Part shown: positions 1 to 11,401 of the stretch, one piece after another | Numbering within the stretch: position 1 is the stretch's first letter | How the letters are laid out: every line of letters starts with the position of its first letter | Assembly (NCBI RefSeq): GCF_963855985.1 | Contig: NC_087095.1 | Coordinates: 3,730,001-3,794,000 of the forward strand | DNA: 64,000 bases | Source of the DNA: Ostrinia nubilalis | Taxonomy: Eukaryota; Arthropoda; Insecta; Lepidoptera; Crambidae | Direction: 5' to 3' | Notes under the pieces: model-generated | The model's input: only the letters and a program-made list of their open reading frames with translations | Told to the model about the DNA's origin: nothing | The model's database searches: none | Made by a program: the position numbers and the translations under genes

Positions 1-69
1 GTCCTGATGAATGATGAGCATATACGGATGGATATTGCACTAGAAACTGCTGCGATTTTTCAACATCTT

Positions 70-230
70 CTTTTTTTTTAAATACTCCCTTTAGCCCCTC
101 GTACTAAGCTAAATATGCTTGTATCATGAGTGAGCTCACCACAATAGTCGAGCGGCGGCGGGGACCGAACCCGCGTTCCCCGGATCACGAGTCGGCCAGT
201 CCGACCCCTTCACCTTTCGGCTATCGTGGC
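70..230 (-). mobile_element. tRNA-derived SINE, lepidopteran type
   Basis: Read on the minus strand, the unit starts near 230 with a tRNA-like head. A B-box-like GGGTTCGGTCCC lies at about 161-172. The unit ends in a poly-A tail, seen here as the T-run at 69-79. The body after the head matches the general plan of lepidopteran SINEs (a CGCCGCTCGAC stretch, then an AGGGGCTAAAGGG stretch). The open frame running through 126-359 is a by-product of this GC-richer SINE. No clear target duplication was identified. Confidence 0.7.
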
Positions 231-1869
231 TTCAAAGTACTCGTACATCAACAATGGCTATGCTTAAGTGCCATTGGCAAACGTGGAAACGAAGAACGAA
301 CGAACGTGGTGAAGATGAAGAAGAACACAATAACATCTGATAATACTCTTTTGGATTAATTTTGATTTACGACGGAGACATAGTACCTACATATACACAC
401 AACGCCCTTGGGTAGTGTTATCAGTAGGTATTAGGGCATTTAGGTACCATAGCCTCTTTTCTATATGCGAAAATCTATAGCAGTAATAATAAAATATGTT
501 TTTTAATCGATTCGAAAACTGCCAAAATCTGTTTAAAAGTTGTATCGAAAATAATTATTAATCTTATCACCAAGATAATCTGCTTTCTTATTTGAACTGA
601 TAACCTTGACATTAATCAACTCCATCTTGAATTCCTATATTGTGTGATGTGAGTTCATTTCTTCCTACACACCGGACGTGTATTTTTTGTCGACGAATTA
701 ATGACGCCAATATCCAGTTAGATCAAAGATACATTAACCGCGTAAACAAACCGCGGACGCGCATTAAAGTAGCCCCTGTGTTTAAAACAGCTTTATTTAG
801 CTTTGAAAGCAGATAGAGGTTGCGTAAAAAGTTAACTATCCCACATCTATCTTTCGGAGAAATAAGGGTACAGTCACACCGCGACGTATTTGGGTAGCTG
901 ACTTGCGTTTTGTGAGCTGTTAAATGCAATCCTCCCGTAGATTTTACGTATTACCTAGCAATAGGAAGAACTACGGGGATGTTATGTTCATCGAACATTC
1001 ATTAATTTCAAAACCATTTAGTAAATTAATATAAAATAAGAGCTACCTGCTCCAAACTAGAATTATACAAGACTTACTAGCTACATTCAACGACGAAAAT
1101 GTATTTACAGAAATTACAGATGCTAAAACTAACATGTCTGATGGACTTAAAATGATTTTAGGGCTACGAGTATAGTAGTATTAGTATACATTTTATTTTT
1201 GAATTAGTTGCTATAGGAGTAGGTTAAAAATCAAGCATATGATACCATGTATATGTTTACTTAAGACTGACTAAGGTGCCTCTGCCTTTCGCTTCATGTG
1301 CCATCGTTGGTACTACATACGGTAACAGTAGCCCAAGTCGCACGTCCATCCACTAAAACACTTTGGACATCTAAGCGTTTTCCGCTCCGCCGAACCCCGG
1401 TAACATTTGTTTCGCGAAACCATTCATCACTTTTCTTGAGAGAAAAGTTTTGAGACGTCTAATATTTTCCAAGGTAGTTGTAAGTTGTTTCGTTGCTTGG
1501 AGACGAATCGTCTGTTCTAAAAATAAAATTAAAGTGTTATAAAATCAAGAGTAACGTACAGTTTTAAACATCTGTACAGAAATTTTCATTTAATAGTGCA
1601 ATTCAAGTTTGATTGCGGCGAGAAAGAAAGGAAGGGGAAGAGTCTGCTCACAAAATTAATTTGTTCAGGAAGTTCGCTTTTCTATCTTAGCTTTACATTT
1701 AAATTCTTATTAAGACCTAGTTCACGGGAATTTAATAAGGAGCTTTAGGAAAAATTAAGAACCAAATAACTCGGGAAATTAAAATGAGGTTTTGAACGAT
1801 TTATTTAGAACGCAAGCGTTTTTTATCTTGTTTTGTCTAGCTCCCTTAGCGTAACGATATAATAACGAT
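231..1869. other. AT-rich stretch with no supported gene
   Basis: The stretch shows no long open frame, no recognisable transposon terminus and no RNA gene. The minus-strand frame at 723-929 has no recognisable motif and is probably chance. Confidence 0.5.
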
Positions 1870-2055
1870 CAGTGTGCCTACCATGAGTTTACGTTAGGTG
1901 TGCTCGCTAGCGACTGCGTAAAAAAATGACATTTAAATGTATGACATATTGTGCAGCGCCCCTAGCGGCTACTTTCAAGAAATAAAATCTTCATAGAATT
2001 TTTTGACGTATTCGCTAGCGAGCTCACCAAACGTAAACTCATGGTAGGCACACAG
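1870..2055. mobile_element. 180-bp MITE with CWG target duplication, copy 1 of 3
   Basis: The element (1873-2052) is bounded by TGTGCCTACCATGAG and its reverse complement. Its terminal inverted repeats run about 42 bp and include the CGCTAGCGA motif. It is flanked by CAG at 1870-1872 and CAG at 2053-2055. Further copies lie at 15911-16095 and 49860-50045. It has no coding capacity. A 3-bp CWG target has been described for some Harbinger elements, so that superfamily is a candidate only. Confidence 0.85.
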
Positions 2056-2496
2056 ATACTTAACGCCAGTACCTATTCACAAACGATGCTTGCTTAAGTG
2101 AAGCAGCAAATTGAATGCACAGCGCACACATACCTAACCCTATGCGTCCACGCGCACTGTGTGACCTCATAGTAATGTTTGTGAATACGGGCGTAAGTCA
2201 CCTATCACTTAATAGCTTAGATAAGAAAGAAATCACAATATGGATAAATATTCACATCAGAAAACAATACAATAATTGGATGTTAAAATTTTTCACGCAA
2301 CCTACTGTTTTCTTACAAAGCTATTGGACTGATTTTGCTTGTGCAAACCAGTAAACTGTCTCAGTTTATAAGTCTAGTGTGCGCCATACTAAGATAGATT
2401 AAAAGAATAGTCGTTACCGCAAGAAGCAGTACAAAAAGTTAAAAGTTTTAATCATCTCAAACATCTCTTGTAGTCTGTGGTCACATAGTATTGTTA
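2056..2496. other. No supported feature
   Basis: AT-rich sequence. The 79-codon frame at 2115-2354 has no recognisable domain and lies in unremarkable sequence. I see nothing else here. Confidence 0.4.
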
Positions 2497-2538
2497 CTTT
2501 TTATTCCACTAATTGGACTTTTTATTCCACTAATTGGA
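2497..2538. repeat. Two-copy 21-bp tandem repeat
   Basis: The unit CTTTTTATTCCACTAATTGG, plus one further base, occurs at 2497 and again at 2518. Confidence 0.85.
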
Positions 2539-2651
2539 TTGTTTAAGCTTGAATTCTCATTTTATTTATCGACTTTGGTTACTCATTATCTATTTCTAGG
2601 ATCTGTTCATGACCCATACCCATACACGCATTAGTGTATTTACGGGTTAGT

Positions 2652-2837
2652 AGTCGTTTCGCACGAAAATCGTTCGTACGAATGTGCGAAACGACCTCTT
2701 TCAATAATAATATTTTTTTAGTAGGCGTTTCGTCCGGTTGTATTAAAAGTATTAAAATCACGTGCGAATCGACTCCTTCGAGAACTAGTAATCTCATACT
2801 AATAGTTCTCGAAGGAGTCGATTTGCACGCGATTTTA
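2652..2837. repeat. Pair of hairpin-forming inverted repeats
   Basis: A first hairpin pairs GTCGTTTCGCAC near 2653 with GTGCGAAACGAC at 2684-2695. A second, longer hairpin pairs 2753-2787 with 2804-2837 around a 16-base loop and has only a few mismatches. Both are probably MITE remnants. Open frames appear on both strands here because of the palindromes. Confidence 0.7.
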
Positions 2838-3437
2838 GGGTTTACTTCTCTTATGCAAATGATGCCAATGCAATAATTTGATATAGGTACCTATGGTTGC
2901 GAAAAAATCCTATTTTTCGCTACGTAAGTCTTCGTTATTACCTATCCAGTAGCATTCGCTAAGTAAAATTAATTCACAAACGCTCATCCTGAAATCTGGA
3001 ACGAAATAATTATATTTGTCAGACTTTTCATTAATCATTTTAGTCAAATATGATAGTACCATCCAGTTCATCGTTTCGCCAAAAGTCTCGTGCCTAACTA
3101 AATGTTAAAATAATGAGGGTAGTCTCACATTCGGCCTAAAAATTAGTTTACACTTGCGAAAACCTGCGGTCATATTCGGACTAGTAAGTTATTTTAATTA
3201 GTGGTCCCATGAGGCAATTAGGGAGTTAACGATATCATTTACAACTCTATACTACACACACATAACTCAGACCTGTGAGTGGATAAATAAACGTATAAAC
3301 CTTGCTATTCTTGCCACAAAAATACTGCTGCTTCGCTGTAGGTAATCAATAATACATATAGTAATAACTTAATTTATGATGTGTACTACGGATCGTCATA
3401 CGTGACATCAATAGAGCTGTCGTTGTAAAAGTGACGC

Positions 3438-3625
3438 TGACGACTGACTGACTGACATAGTGATCTATCAACGCAAAGCCCAATCCACGGGAGGGATGGG
3501 GCTGAAATTTGGCATGCAGGTAGATGTTATGACGTAGGCATCCGCTAAAAAAGGATTTTACAAAACTCCACCCCTAAGGGGGTAAAACGGGATCCACGCG
3601 TACGAAGTCGCGGGCGGCCGCTAGT
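3438..3625 (+). mobile_element. Helitron-like non-autonomous element, 3' part
   Basis: The element starts near a GACTGACTGACTGACA run and ends with GTCGCGGGCGGCCGCTAGT (CTAGT at 3621-3625). The GC-rich hairpin followed by CTAG fits a Helitron 3' terminus, and the sequence type is very common in Lepidoptera. A closely similar copy lies inverted at 6192-6390. Confidence 0.7.
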
Positions 3626-3734
3626 AACTTATAATTTATATTTTAGGTCTGAGAACTCTACAACAACAGCATGCTGTGTGGCCTAATTCACGTAACAAAT
3701 CTTCAACGACATGCAAGCAATTTGATCGCTGAAG

Positions 3735-4251
3735 CAGGCCTGTTCATCTCCGCGAGTTTACATCGAAAACAAAACACGCACGATGGCCCACCTACAGGAT
3801 ACTATTCGACAAGGCCTCACATACGAGCGAACATTGACTCACGCACGCGTATTCTTGTGTATGATGGAAGAAAATAAAGAAAATGGCGTACTAAATACTG
3901 TGCAGTATTTAACTGCCTAAATAATAATAAATACACAGAATGTACTTTTTTAAGTTGCCTCAAGACACTGAGAGGTAAATAAGTAGTTAATATTATTCAT
4001 GATAATTCATACTAAATAATGTATTTCCTCCGCCATTTTCCGCAGTTTGGCACCTCACGTCACATCATTTTACCGAAGTCAGCCCTATAGCTTCGGCGCA
4101 GTGCCGATCGCTGACGTTTGTCAACAAAATGGTGCTTGACTCTTGAGACAGGCTAAATTACACCATATTGTTAATGACATTGAGCATACATTTTTTTAAA
4201 TACCTTCGCGAAGTAAAACTTCTGTACGTAGTACTTATTATTATTCTGTGG
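3735..4251 (+). repeat. 517-bp dispersed repeat, copy 1
   Basis: The stretch from CAGGCCTGTTCAT to ATTATTCTGTGG is matched in inverted orientation at 50369-50883 with few differences. Similarity stops abruptly at both ends. The ends are not obvious inverted repeats of each other. It contains a small palindrome, AATACTGTGCAGTATT. It has no coding potential and its class is unknown. Confidence 0.8.
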
Positions 4252-4307
4252 CTGAAGTCACTTTTCGTATTCACGTGTTAATCGCCAGATTTTGTTTCTA
4301 TTTAACC

Positions 4308-4623
4308 GCCTCTGTGGTCTAGTGGTAAGACCACCTGCTTCAGACGCAGAGGTCCCGGGCTCGATTCCCAGAGGAGGCAGAATTTTTTGTTCGGTTTGAT
4401 TGATGGTGGTAGTGCTTGTTCTAAGTCCGCCTGGCTAGCTACCACCATCTTACCTAATTCTGTTGCCATAACAACAATGCTGTGTTCCGACAGTTAGAGG
4501 TAAGATAGCCAGTTCCTCCGTGGTTGAGGATTCCGGGTGAAGCTCGCTTCCACCTTCGGCCTGATCATCACTACCATCAGGTGAGATACAGGCCAAGAGC
4601 TTCCTCGTTGTGGATAAAAAAAA
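4308..4623 (+). mobile_element. Full-length tRNA-derived SINE
   Basis: Positions 4308-4379 form a tRNA-like head with acceptor arms GCCTCTG and CAGAGGAGGC. An A-box (TGGTCTAGTGGT) lies at 4315-4326 and a B-box (GGCTCGATTCC) at 4358-4368. The anticodon loop would read CAG (Leu), but the roughly 72-nt head lacks the long variable arm of a real tRNA-Leu. The head also runs straight into a body containing a GATGGTGGTA...TACCACCATC hairpin. The body ends CCAAGAGCTTCCTCGTTGTG and then GATAAAAAAAA. It is therefore called a SINE and not a tRNA gene. Tail fragments of the same family occur at 26514-26560 and 32760-32800. Confidence 0.85.
4315..4368 (+). promoter_or_regulatory. Internal Pol III promoter (A and B boxes) of the SINE
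   Basis: The A-box at 4315-4326 and B-box at 4358-4368 keep near-consensus sequence. Their spacing of about 32 bp is compatible with TFIIIC binding, so this copy may still be transcribable. Confidence 0.6.
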
Positions 4624-5679
4624 TCGTTTTTATACGTTTCCATCGTTGCTTCCGCGGTATTCACCTATTACCTATTTTGAAGTTTGGTTTAATCGGATGA
4701 CAGTGATTAAACGTCAAATGACAAATCGCTGACTTTCGATCCTATCGAGTAATCGTTCTATTAAAATAACACGTGAATACGGATTTAGGACTGTTTTTCA
4801 ATAAGACTTCTAAACGTCAACGACATTTTGACTGTTTCAAAGTACGTGAATTAGGCCACTGTTCTACCATTTGTGTAAGATCCAATGTACACATTCTGCA
4901 AATAAACCATTGTTATTTATAAAGTACATTATAAATGAATGTGTAATTTGAAAAAGCTTATAACATTCTATTTTTCTTTACAATTTATGCTACAAAACAC
5001 TATTAAACAGCTTTATTTATACAGTTAAAATTCATGACGAATTTTTCGTCAAACTAAAGCGTAATGAATGGAAATTTATTTAACCCATTAGGTTATAATG
5101 TTGCCTTCTGATGTGGGAAGCGATTGGACACATGCAAAATTGGTTAATTGGTCTTCTCTTGGGAGAGCACTTTATCAAAACCTAAGGTCAATTTTGCCTG
5201 ACAACTCTTAACACAGTTTCCAAAGGGCCCTTTGCATTTATTGAATTAGAGGGCCCTTCTTTGAAATACCTTCTACTTGGTTACTGAGGGCCTGTTGCAG
5301 TGAAAAAAGAAATGTTTTCCCAATAATTAAATGGGATCGTGTTGAAATCAAATACGACTAAAAGAAGTCATAATTGATTTATGAATAAAGATTAGTGAAA
5401 GAATTAGAGTAGCATGAAATAGTAACAGCGGTAGAGCATGAAGTATCCATCATATTTTTCAACGTTCTCTTAAACGCTTCATATTATAATCTTGTACTGA
5501 TAAGTAATGTACTTTTTTGGTAAGTCTATTGCCATCAAGATCTGTAATCTGAGCACGCATAACGTTCGTAATCGTAGGCCATACAACCGTAGCCGGTCGT
5601 TTTGTTTTTAATACCAAAGAACGATTACCATACCATAACGACAATGGTATTTATTTATGCCCCAGGTTCTGAATCTGGG
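4624..5679. other. No supported feature
   Basis: AT-rich sequence. A short AGGGCCC palindrome pair lies near 5226-5258. The minus-strand frame at 5459-5644 has no recognisable motif. Confidence 0.4.
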
Positions 5680-5800
5680 TAAAAAAAAGTATTTAAGTAT
5701 GTTTATATCCGTTGTCTAGTACCCATAGTCCAAGCTTTGCTTAGTTTGGAACTAGAAGCACAATGTAAAAAAATCCATGGATATTTATTTTTATGTCCTC
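5680..5800 (+). mobile_element. SINE-B 3' fragment
   Basis: The stretch from an A-run through GTTTATATCCGTTGTCTAGT and AAGCTTTGCTTAGTTTGG matches the 3' half of the SINE at 48058-48330. The tRNA-like head is missing. Confidence 0.75.
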
Positions 5801-6191
5801 ATGCGTTATTTAATCTGTCATCATGCTCGCCACCATTAAACTAACAGTTGTACCGTTATTTTCAGTATCAACAGTTTTAGTCGCGCACAGTAATTGGCGC
5901 GGCTGTGTACACTGGGCCTAACACGCGCCGGAACATACATCATTTCGGTCACGGCGCGAGAAGTTCGGAACCGCGCGTGAGGCCCCGCCCTAATGTTCGT
6001 GAATTAATTTTTTCACCGCCTACAACGCCGGCGGAAATGGGATTAATATTACATGGAACACTTCAGTTGCTAATGTGTTATAAATGAAAGTAAATAAAAA
6101 GACAATTATTTATTTGAGTAAGAAACATGGTACGAACTAGTCTTCTATTTATTTAATGGTACATGCTCTACCTCTACCAAAATATAGATTG
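5801..6191. other. No supported feature
   Basis: A short GC-richer patch at about 5890-5990 opens a 60-codon frame at 5905-6087 that I do not recognise. Confidence 0.35.
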
Positions 6192-6390
6192 ACTAGCGGC
6201 CGCCCGCGACTTAGTACGCGTGGATCCCGTTTTACCCTCTTAGGGGTTGAATTGTGGAATTTCGTAAAATCCTTTCTTAGCGGATGCCTACGTTATAACA
6301 TCTACCTGAATGCCAAATTTCAGTCCGATCCGTCCAGTGGTTTGGGCTGTGCGTTGATAGATCACTATGCCAGTCAGTCAGTCAGTCACC
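6192..6390 (-). mobile_element. Helitron-like non-autonomous element, 3' part
   Basis: This is the reverse complement of the 3438-3625 type. ACTAGCGGCCGCCCGCGAC at 6192 is the 3' end, and the GTCAGTCAGTCAGTCA run near 6390 is the far end. It accounts for the 79-codon frame at 6156-6395. Confidence 0.7.
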
Positions 6391-6404
6391 TTTGAGTTAT
6401 ACAT

Positions 6405-6550
6405 ATATGTCACCGTAAAATTGTGAATTCCGTCAGATTATAATCTGACGTAGTTAAATTACAATCTAACCTAACCTACCCCACTGTTAGTTTACAATCT
6501 AACGCGTTATATTGTAAACTGACAGGGTTCACAATTTCACGTTGACATAT
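6405..6550. mobile_element. 146-bp MITE
   Basis: The ends ATATGTCACCGTAAAATTG and CAATTTCACGTTGACATAT are inverted repeats. An internal palindrome, CGTCAGATTATAATCTGACG, lies at about 6430-6449. The right end abuts the tandem 2.1-kb element. Confidence 0.65.
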
Positions 6551-6600
6551 CGTCCATTTGCGACGACACTGTGATATCGTCCATTTGCGACGACACTGTG
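6547..6600. repeat. Duplicated 27-bp TIR of the 2.1-kb element
   Basis: ATATCGTCCATTTGCGACG followed by ACACTGTG occurs twice in direct tandem. The reverse complement of this motif closes both following 2.1-kb units (near 8670-8697 and 10757-10784), so it is the terminal inverted repeat of the element. Confidence 0.85.
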
Positions 6601-8690
6601 ATATATCAAAAACAGTGGTTTTACAGAAATCGACTTTTTAACTTTTGAATGACCATAACTCTTAAAAGAAGATTAGGATTACCTAATTGTGTATGAAACG
6701 TTTAAAGATTAACTATTAATGAATTTAAATATTTATAGTAAGACATAACTTTGCGTCTAAATTGATGAAATTAAAGCGATTGAAAAAAAAAGAGACAACT
6801 TATCACGTTGTTCTAGTAAAAAATAATATTTTGAAGATGGTAAGTTCAGTTGTCACGTTGAAGATGATGTAAAAAAATATATTTATATAAGTCATTATTT
6901 AGATAACACGTTGATCTTGAAAATTTTTATTTTATTTTAATAACATTACAATCAGTAAAAATGAGGTAATTTTTGGAACAGGCGAATATTTCGCTTTGCC
7001 ATGTTAAATTGCACTTATAAAAATATTATCTAAGTAGACAGACAGTTGTATACATACAATATTTAAGCTCACATTAAGTTTTCTTATTCTAAAAACGAAT
7101 GCTTATCAAAATAAACGAAAAACTCTCAAAAGTAAAACCACGTAAACTACTAGTTAAAAAAAAAACACAGTAAGAGAAACTGTACTAAGTATGTATGTAT
7201 GCAGAAGAAAAAATTGTAGGTAGGTACCTACTAGGTTAGTAAATAGATGTTTTTTAACTGACTAGTTATGACAATTTAATCCTAAAATTATCAAAGCAAA
7301 AATCGCCGTCTCCGGCGCATAAAATGGCAAAAAAGCAACATTTTGGTACCTTTTAGGGTGTTTTAATTTTTTATACTTATTTAAAATTAAATTTATAAAA
7401 GTTATTTAAATAATGTATTAATAGTGAAAAATAACAACCACTATTTATAAATAATGTAACCATTTTATTGGCGTAGTTTTTCTGAAATAGTTATACCTAT
7501 TGCAATGTTATTATACAAAACAATGTTGCGCCCGCCAAAGTATATTTGGGCAAGAAGCGATAAAATTCCACCAATAAATTGCTGATTATCTGTAATTATA
7601 TTAAAACATTAAAATACTTTTTTTGCAGAAAGCAAAACATAGCCAATACAGCTAAGTAACATTGAATAATTACATAAATAAATAAATATCTGGGGTCATC
7701 CAACGCATTGCTATTCAAGCATACTTCTACTAATAGATAATTTTGCTAGCTATCGTCTTAGATTAAGCTAATCTAAGGCTATCGTATGTTAATATAAAAT
7801 ATTTTGCTTGTTGTGTCTGTAAAAACAGACAGTGGTATAAGTATGTTTTATTTGCACTGTATTTCTAGTATTTGAACTATTCTTCAAAACGAATGTATGT
7901 TTATCAGTCTACATCTACTCATATTAGTTCCGACGTTATTGTAGCTCAAAGAGACACTTTCACAGCGCTCGCATAGCGCTGTTAGTCATGTTGTCGGATT
8001 AGGTTGTGGAATTCCTTCAGGCAGTGCATCGCCACAAATGTTAACCTTTGCTTTTTTGCATTGCTAGTCCCCATCTGTAATGATATCTGGAGTTTAGTAT
8101 TACTGTTTAGCGTATACAACGCGACAAGTAGATATACCATTCAATTTCAATAACATGTATTCTGCAATAACAGAACATCAACAAATGACCTACAACATAT
8201 TTTCAATATAGGAAAAATTTTCATCATCTACAACGTTACTAGTTAAGATGTCCCGATGATACTTCGATTTTCTTACAAGAATAACGTGACATATAAATAA
8301 TTTCTCTTTTAATTTGCTTTTTGTTTTACAAGAACACTGTGATAAGTATGACGTGCCACATTGTCGAATAAAATAAGAATATTTTAAAAACTTTCCTTTG
8401 TCATCAATACCGCGGTATCCTCTAGATGTCACGTTTTTCTTAAAAACGAAGAGCACCTCACATCTCAAAGCGCAGGTGGCAACTGAACTGTCACAGTGTC
8501 GAAGCCAACTAGATCGCCGAACGAGCCAGCGCTATAACGTAATATTTTGTCTCTTTCTCTCATAGTATTGTTGTTTTTGGAGTAACAAATACCCTGTTTT
8601 TGGAGATAAAAGAACGCAAGATCGCGGTTCAGAATTTCGGTAAAACAAAAAATCGTATATGTCGAGATGTCACAGTGTCGTCGCAAATGG
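6601..8690. mobile_element. 2.1-kb TIR element, tandem copy A
   Basis: This is the first of two head-to-tail copies, offset by about 2,090 bp and differing by scattered substitutions and short indels. The right end reads GTCACAGTGTCGTCGCAAAT, the reverse complement of the 27-bp motif at 6547-6600. The unit has no transposase that I can recognise. The only sizeable open segments are on the minus strand near the right end (8190-8686). It is probably a non-autonomous DNA transposon of unassigned superfamily. Confidence 0.8.
8396..8686 (-). other. Minus-strand open segment at the right end of copy A
   Basis: Reading leftwards from the TIR, frames run through 8686-8465 and 8468-8190. The 73-residue conceptual product of the first is identical to that at 10772-10551 in copy B. 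The second contains RCEVLFVFKKNVTSRG and differs from its copy-B counterpart at several residues. At 8390-8396 the sequence on the minus strand is AAAGGAAAGT, where copy B has a consensus-like splice donor, AAAGGTAAGT. I recognise no protein family. It could be a captured 5' exon or plain non-coding terminal sequence. Confidence 0.3.
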
Positions 8691-10785
8691 GCGATATATC
8701 AAAAACAGTGGTTTTACAGAAATCGACTTTTTAACTTTTGAATGACCATAACTCTTAAAATAAGGTTAGGATTACCTAATTGTGTATGAAACGTTTAAAG
8801 ATTAACTATTAATGAATTTAAATATTTATAGTAAGACATAACTTTGCGTCTAAATTGAAGAAATGATAGCGATTGAAAAAAAAAGAGACAACTTATCACG
8901 TTGTTCTAGTAAAAAATAATATTTTGAAGATGGTAAGTTCAGTTGTCACGTTGTAGATTATATAAAAAAATATATTTATATAAGTCATTATTTAGATAAA
9001 ACGTTGATCTTGAAAATTTTTTTTTTATTTTACTAACATTACAATCAGTAAAAATGAGGTAATTATTGGAACAGGCGAATATTTCGCTTTGCCATGTTAA
9101 ATTTCACTTATAAAAATATTATCTAAGTAGACAGACAGTTGTATACATACAATATTTAAGTTCACATTAAGTTTTCTTATTCTATAAACTAATACTTATC
9201 AAAATAAACGAAAAACTCTCAAAAGTAAAACCTCGTAAACTACTACAAAAAAACACAGTAAGAGAAACTGTACTAAGTATGTATGTATGCAGAAAAAAAA
9301 ATTTTAGGTACCTACTAGGTTAGTAAATAGATGTTTTTTAACAGACTAGTTATAACAATTTAATCCTAAAACTATCAACGCAAAAATCGCCGTCTCCGGC
9401 GCATAAAATGGCAAAAAAGCGACATTTTGGTACCTTTTAGGGTCTTTTAATTTTTTATACTTATTTAAAATTAAATTTATAAAAGATATTTAAATAATGT
9501 ATTAATAGTGAAAAATAACAACCACTATTATTTTATAAATAATGTAGCCATTTTATTGGCGTAGTTTTTCTGCAATAGTTATACCTATTGCAATATTATT
9601 ATACAAAACAATGTTGCGCCCGCCAAAGTAAATTTGGGCAAGATGCGATAAAATTCCATCAATTGCTGATGATCTGTAATTATATTAAAACATTAAAATA
9701 CCTTTTTTTGCAGAAAGCAAAACATAGCCAATACAGCTAAGTAACATTGAATAATTACATAATAATAAATAAATAAATATCTGGGGTCATCCAACGCATT
9801 GCTATTCTAGCATACTTCTACTAATAGATAATTTTGTTAGCTATCGTCTTAGATTAAGCTAATCTAAGGCTATTGTATGATAATATATTTTGCTTATTGT
9901 GTCTGTAAAAACAGACAGTCGTATAAGTATGTTTTATTTGCACTGTTTTTCTAGTATTTGAACTATTCTTCAAAACGAATGTATGTTTATCAGTCTATAT
10001 CTACTCATATTAGTTCCGACGTTATTGTAGCTCAAAGAGACCCTTTCACAGCGCTCGCATAGCGCTGTTAGTCATGTTGTCGGATTAGGTTGTAGAATTC
10101 CTTCAGGCAGTGCATCGCCACAAATGTTAACCTTTGCTTTTTTGCATTGCTAGTCCCCATCTGTAATGATATCTGGAGTTTAGTATTACTGTTTAGCGTA
10201 TACAACGTGACAAGTAGATATACCATTCAATTTCAATAACATGTATTCTGCAATAACAGAACATCAACAAATGACCTACAACATATTTCCAATATAGGAA
10301 AAATTTTCATCATCTACAACGTTACTAGTTAAGATGACCCGATGATACTTCGATTTTCTTACAAGAATAACGTGACATATAAATAATTTATCTTTTACTT
10401 TGCTTTTTGTTTTAGAAGAACACTGTGATAAGTATGACGTGCCACATTGTCGAATAAAATAAAAATATTTTAAAAACTTACCTTTGTCATCAATACCGCG
10501 GTATCCTCGAGATGTCACGTTTTTCTTAAAAACGAAGAGCACCTCACATCTCAAAGCGCAGGTGGCAACTGAACTGTCACAGTGTCGAAGCCAACTAGAT
10601 CGCCGAACGAGCCAGCGCTATAACGTAATATTTTGTCTCTTTCTCTCATAGTATTGTTGTTTTTGGAGTAACAAATACCCTGTTTTTGGAGATAAAAGAA
10701 CGCAAGATCGCGGTTCAGAATTTCGGTAAAACAAAAAATCGTATATGTCGAGATGTCACAGTGTCGTCGCAAATGGGCGATATAT
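8691..10785. mobile_element. 2.1-kb TIR element, tandem copy B
   Basis: The second head-to-tail copy begins directly after the TIR of copy A and closes with the same TIR (GTCACAGTGTCGTCGCAAAT at about 10755-10774). It shares all landmarks with copy A, for example the CCGTCTCCGGCGCATAAAA motif and the GCGCTCGCATAGCGC palindrome. Short differences such as an ATTATTTT insertion near 9529 separate the copies. One intervening TIR is shared between them, as expected of unequal exchange or insertion into the end of an existing copy. Confidence 0.8.
10476..10772 (-). other. Candidate exon-like segment in copy B
   Basis: On the minus strand an open stretch ends in the codons for GYRGIDDK followed by AAAGGTAAGT, a good splice-donor match (GTAAGT occupies 10476-10481). 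The matching site in copy A has lost the GT. The open frames continue past the donor, so splicing is not required. The segment has no recognisable domain. It is either the first exon of the element's own lost gene or a captured host fragment. Confidence 0.3.
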
Positions 10786-11401
10786 ATTTAGATGTAAAAT
10801 ATCTTGCTCTATATTCAATGACAATCAAAGAAAATGCAAAACATTTATCGATTTCTTTGCGCTCATTAATATCAATTTATCTGTTTCATTAAACTCGATT
10901 TAAATGTTATAGTCGAAACTTTTAACTAGTCCAAAGTACTTTTAACTAACCAAAAGCAATCGGCTTTCGATCACAGGCTCTCGTTATTAATGCTTTGACT
11001 GATCGGATTGGGTTTTGAATGTAACACATATTCCTGGAAGCACTCCCTGGAACTTCCTGGAGTTATATCGATGTATAAAATATTAAGGCGCCATAGAATG
11101 GAGCTATAAAGGATCAATGGTAAAATAAGGGTTAAAATATTACTATTAATGGCTGGGAGAGATCCTACAATTAATATTATCGTCTTTACCAGCTATAATC
11201 CCATTATAGTCCCGGATTATCTTATTACTAATTCAGTCTAATTAATTCTAAGAGCTTAGAATTCTTATAATCTCTTTGTTTAATTCTAAACGGTACACAA
11301 ACTGTACAGCAGTTGTATCAATTGCCACATTAATTTTTAAAAGTATGAAAGAGGTTTTATAAGGCGTCACTGATGTCTTCTAAGGTTCAATAAATAGGTC
11401 C
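10786..11401. other. No supported feature
   Basis: Unique AT-rich sequence with no open frame of note and no recognisable repeat. Confidence 0.4.

Noticed and set aside
126..359. 77-residue protein at the left edge
   Set aside because: Its GC-rich part is the reverse complement of a SINE tRNA-like head.
4308..4379. tRNA-Leu(CAG) gene
   Set aside because: The cloverleaf-like sequence lacks the long variable arm of tRNA-Leu and runs directly into a SINE body with an A-rich tail. Tail fragments of the same family occur elsewhere in the window.
6547..6600. CRISPR-like short direct repeats
   Set aside because: Only two direct copies without spacers, and they are the TIR of a transposon in a eukaryotic genome.
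8190..10554. A duplicated gene family (92-residue frames)
   Set aside because: The frames begin with a non-ATG codon, lie inside tandem copies of a TIR element and have no recognised domain. They are kept only as candidate exon-like segments.
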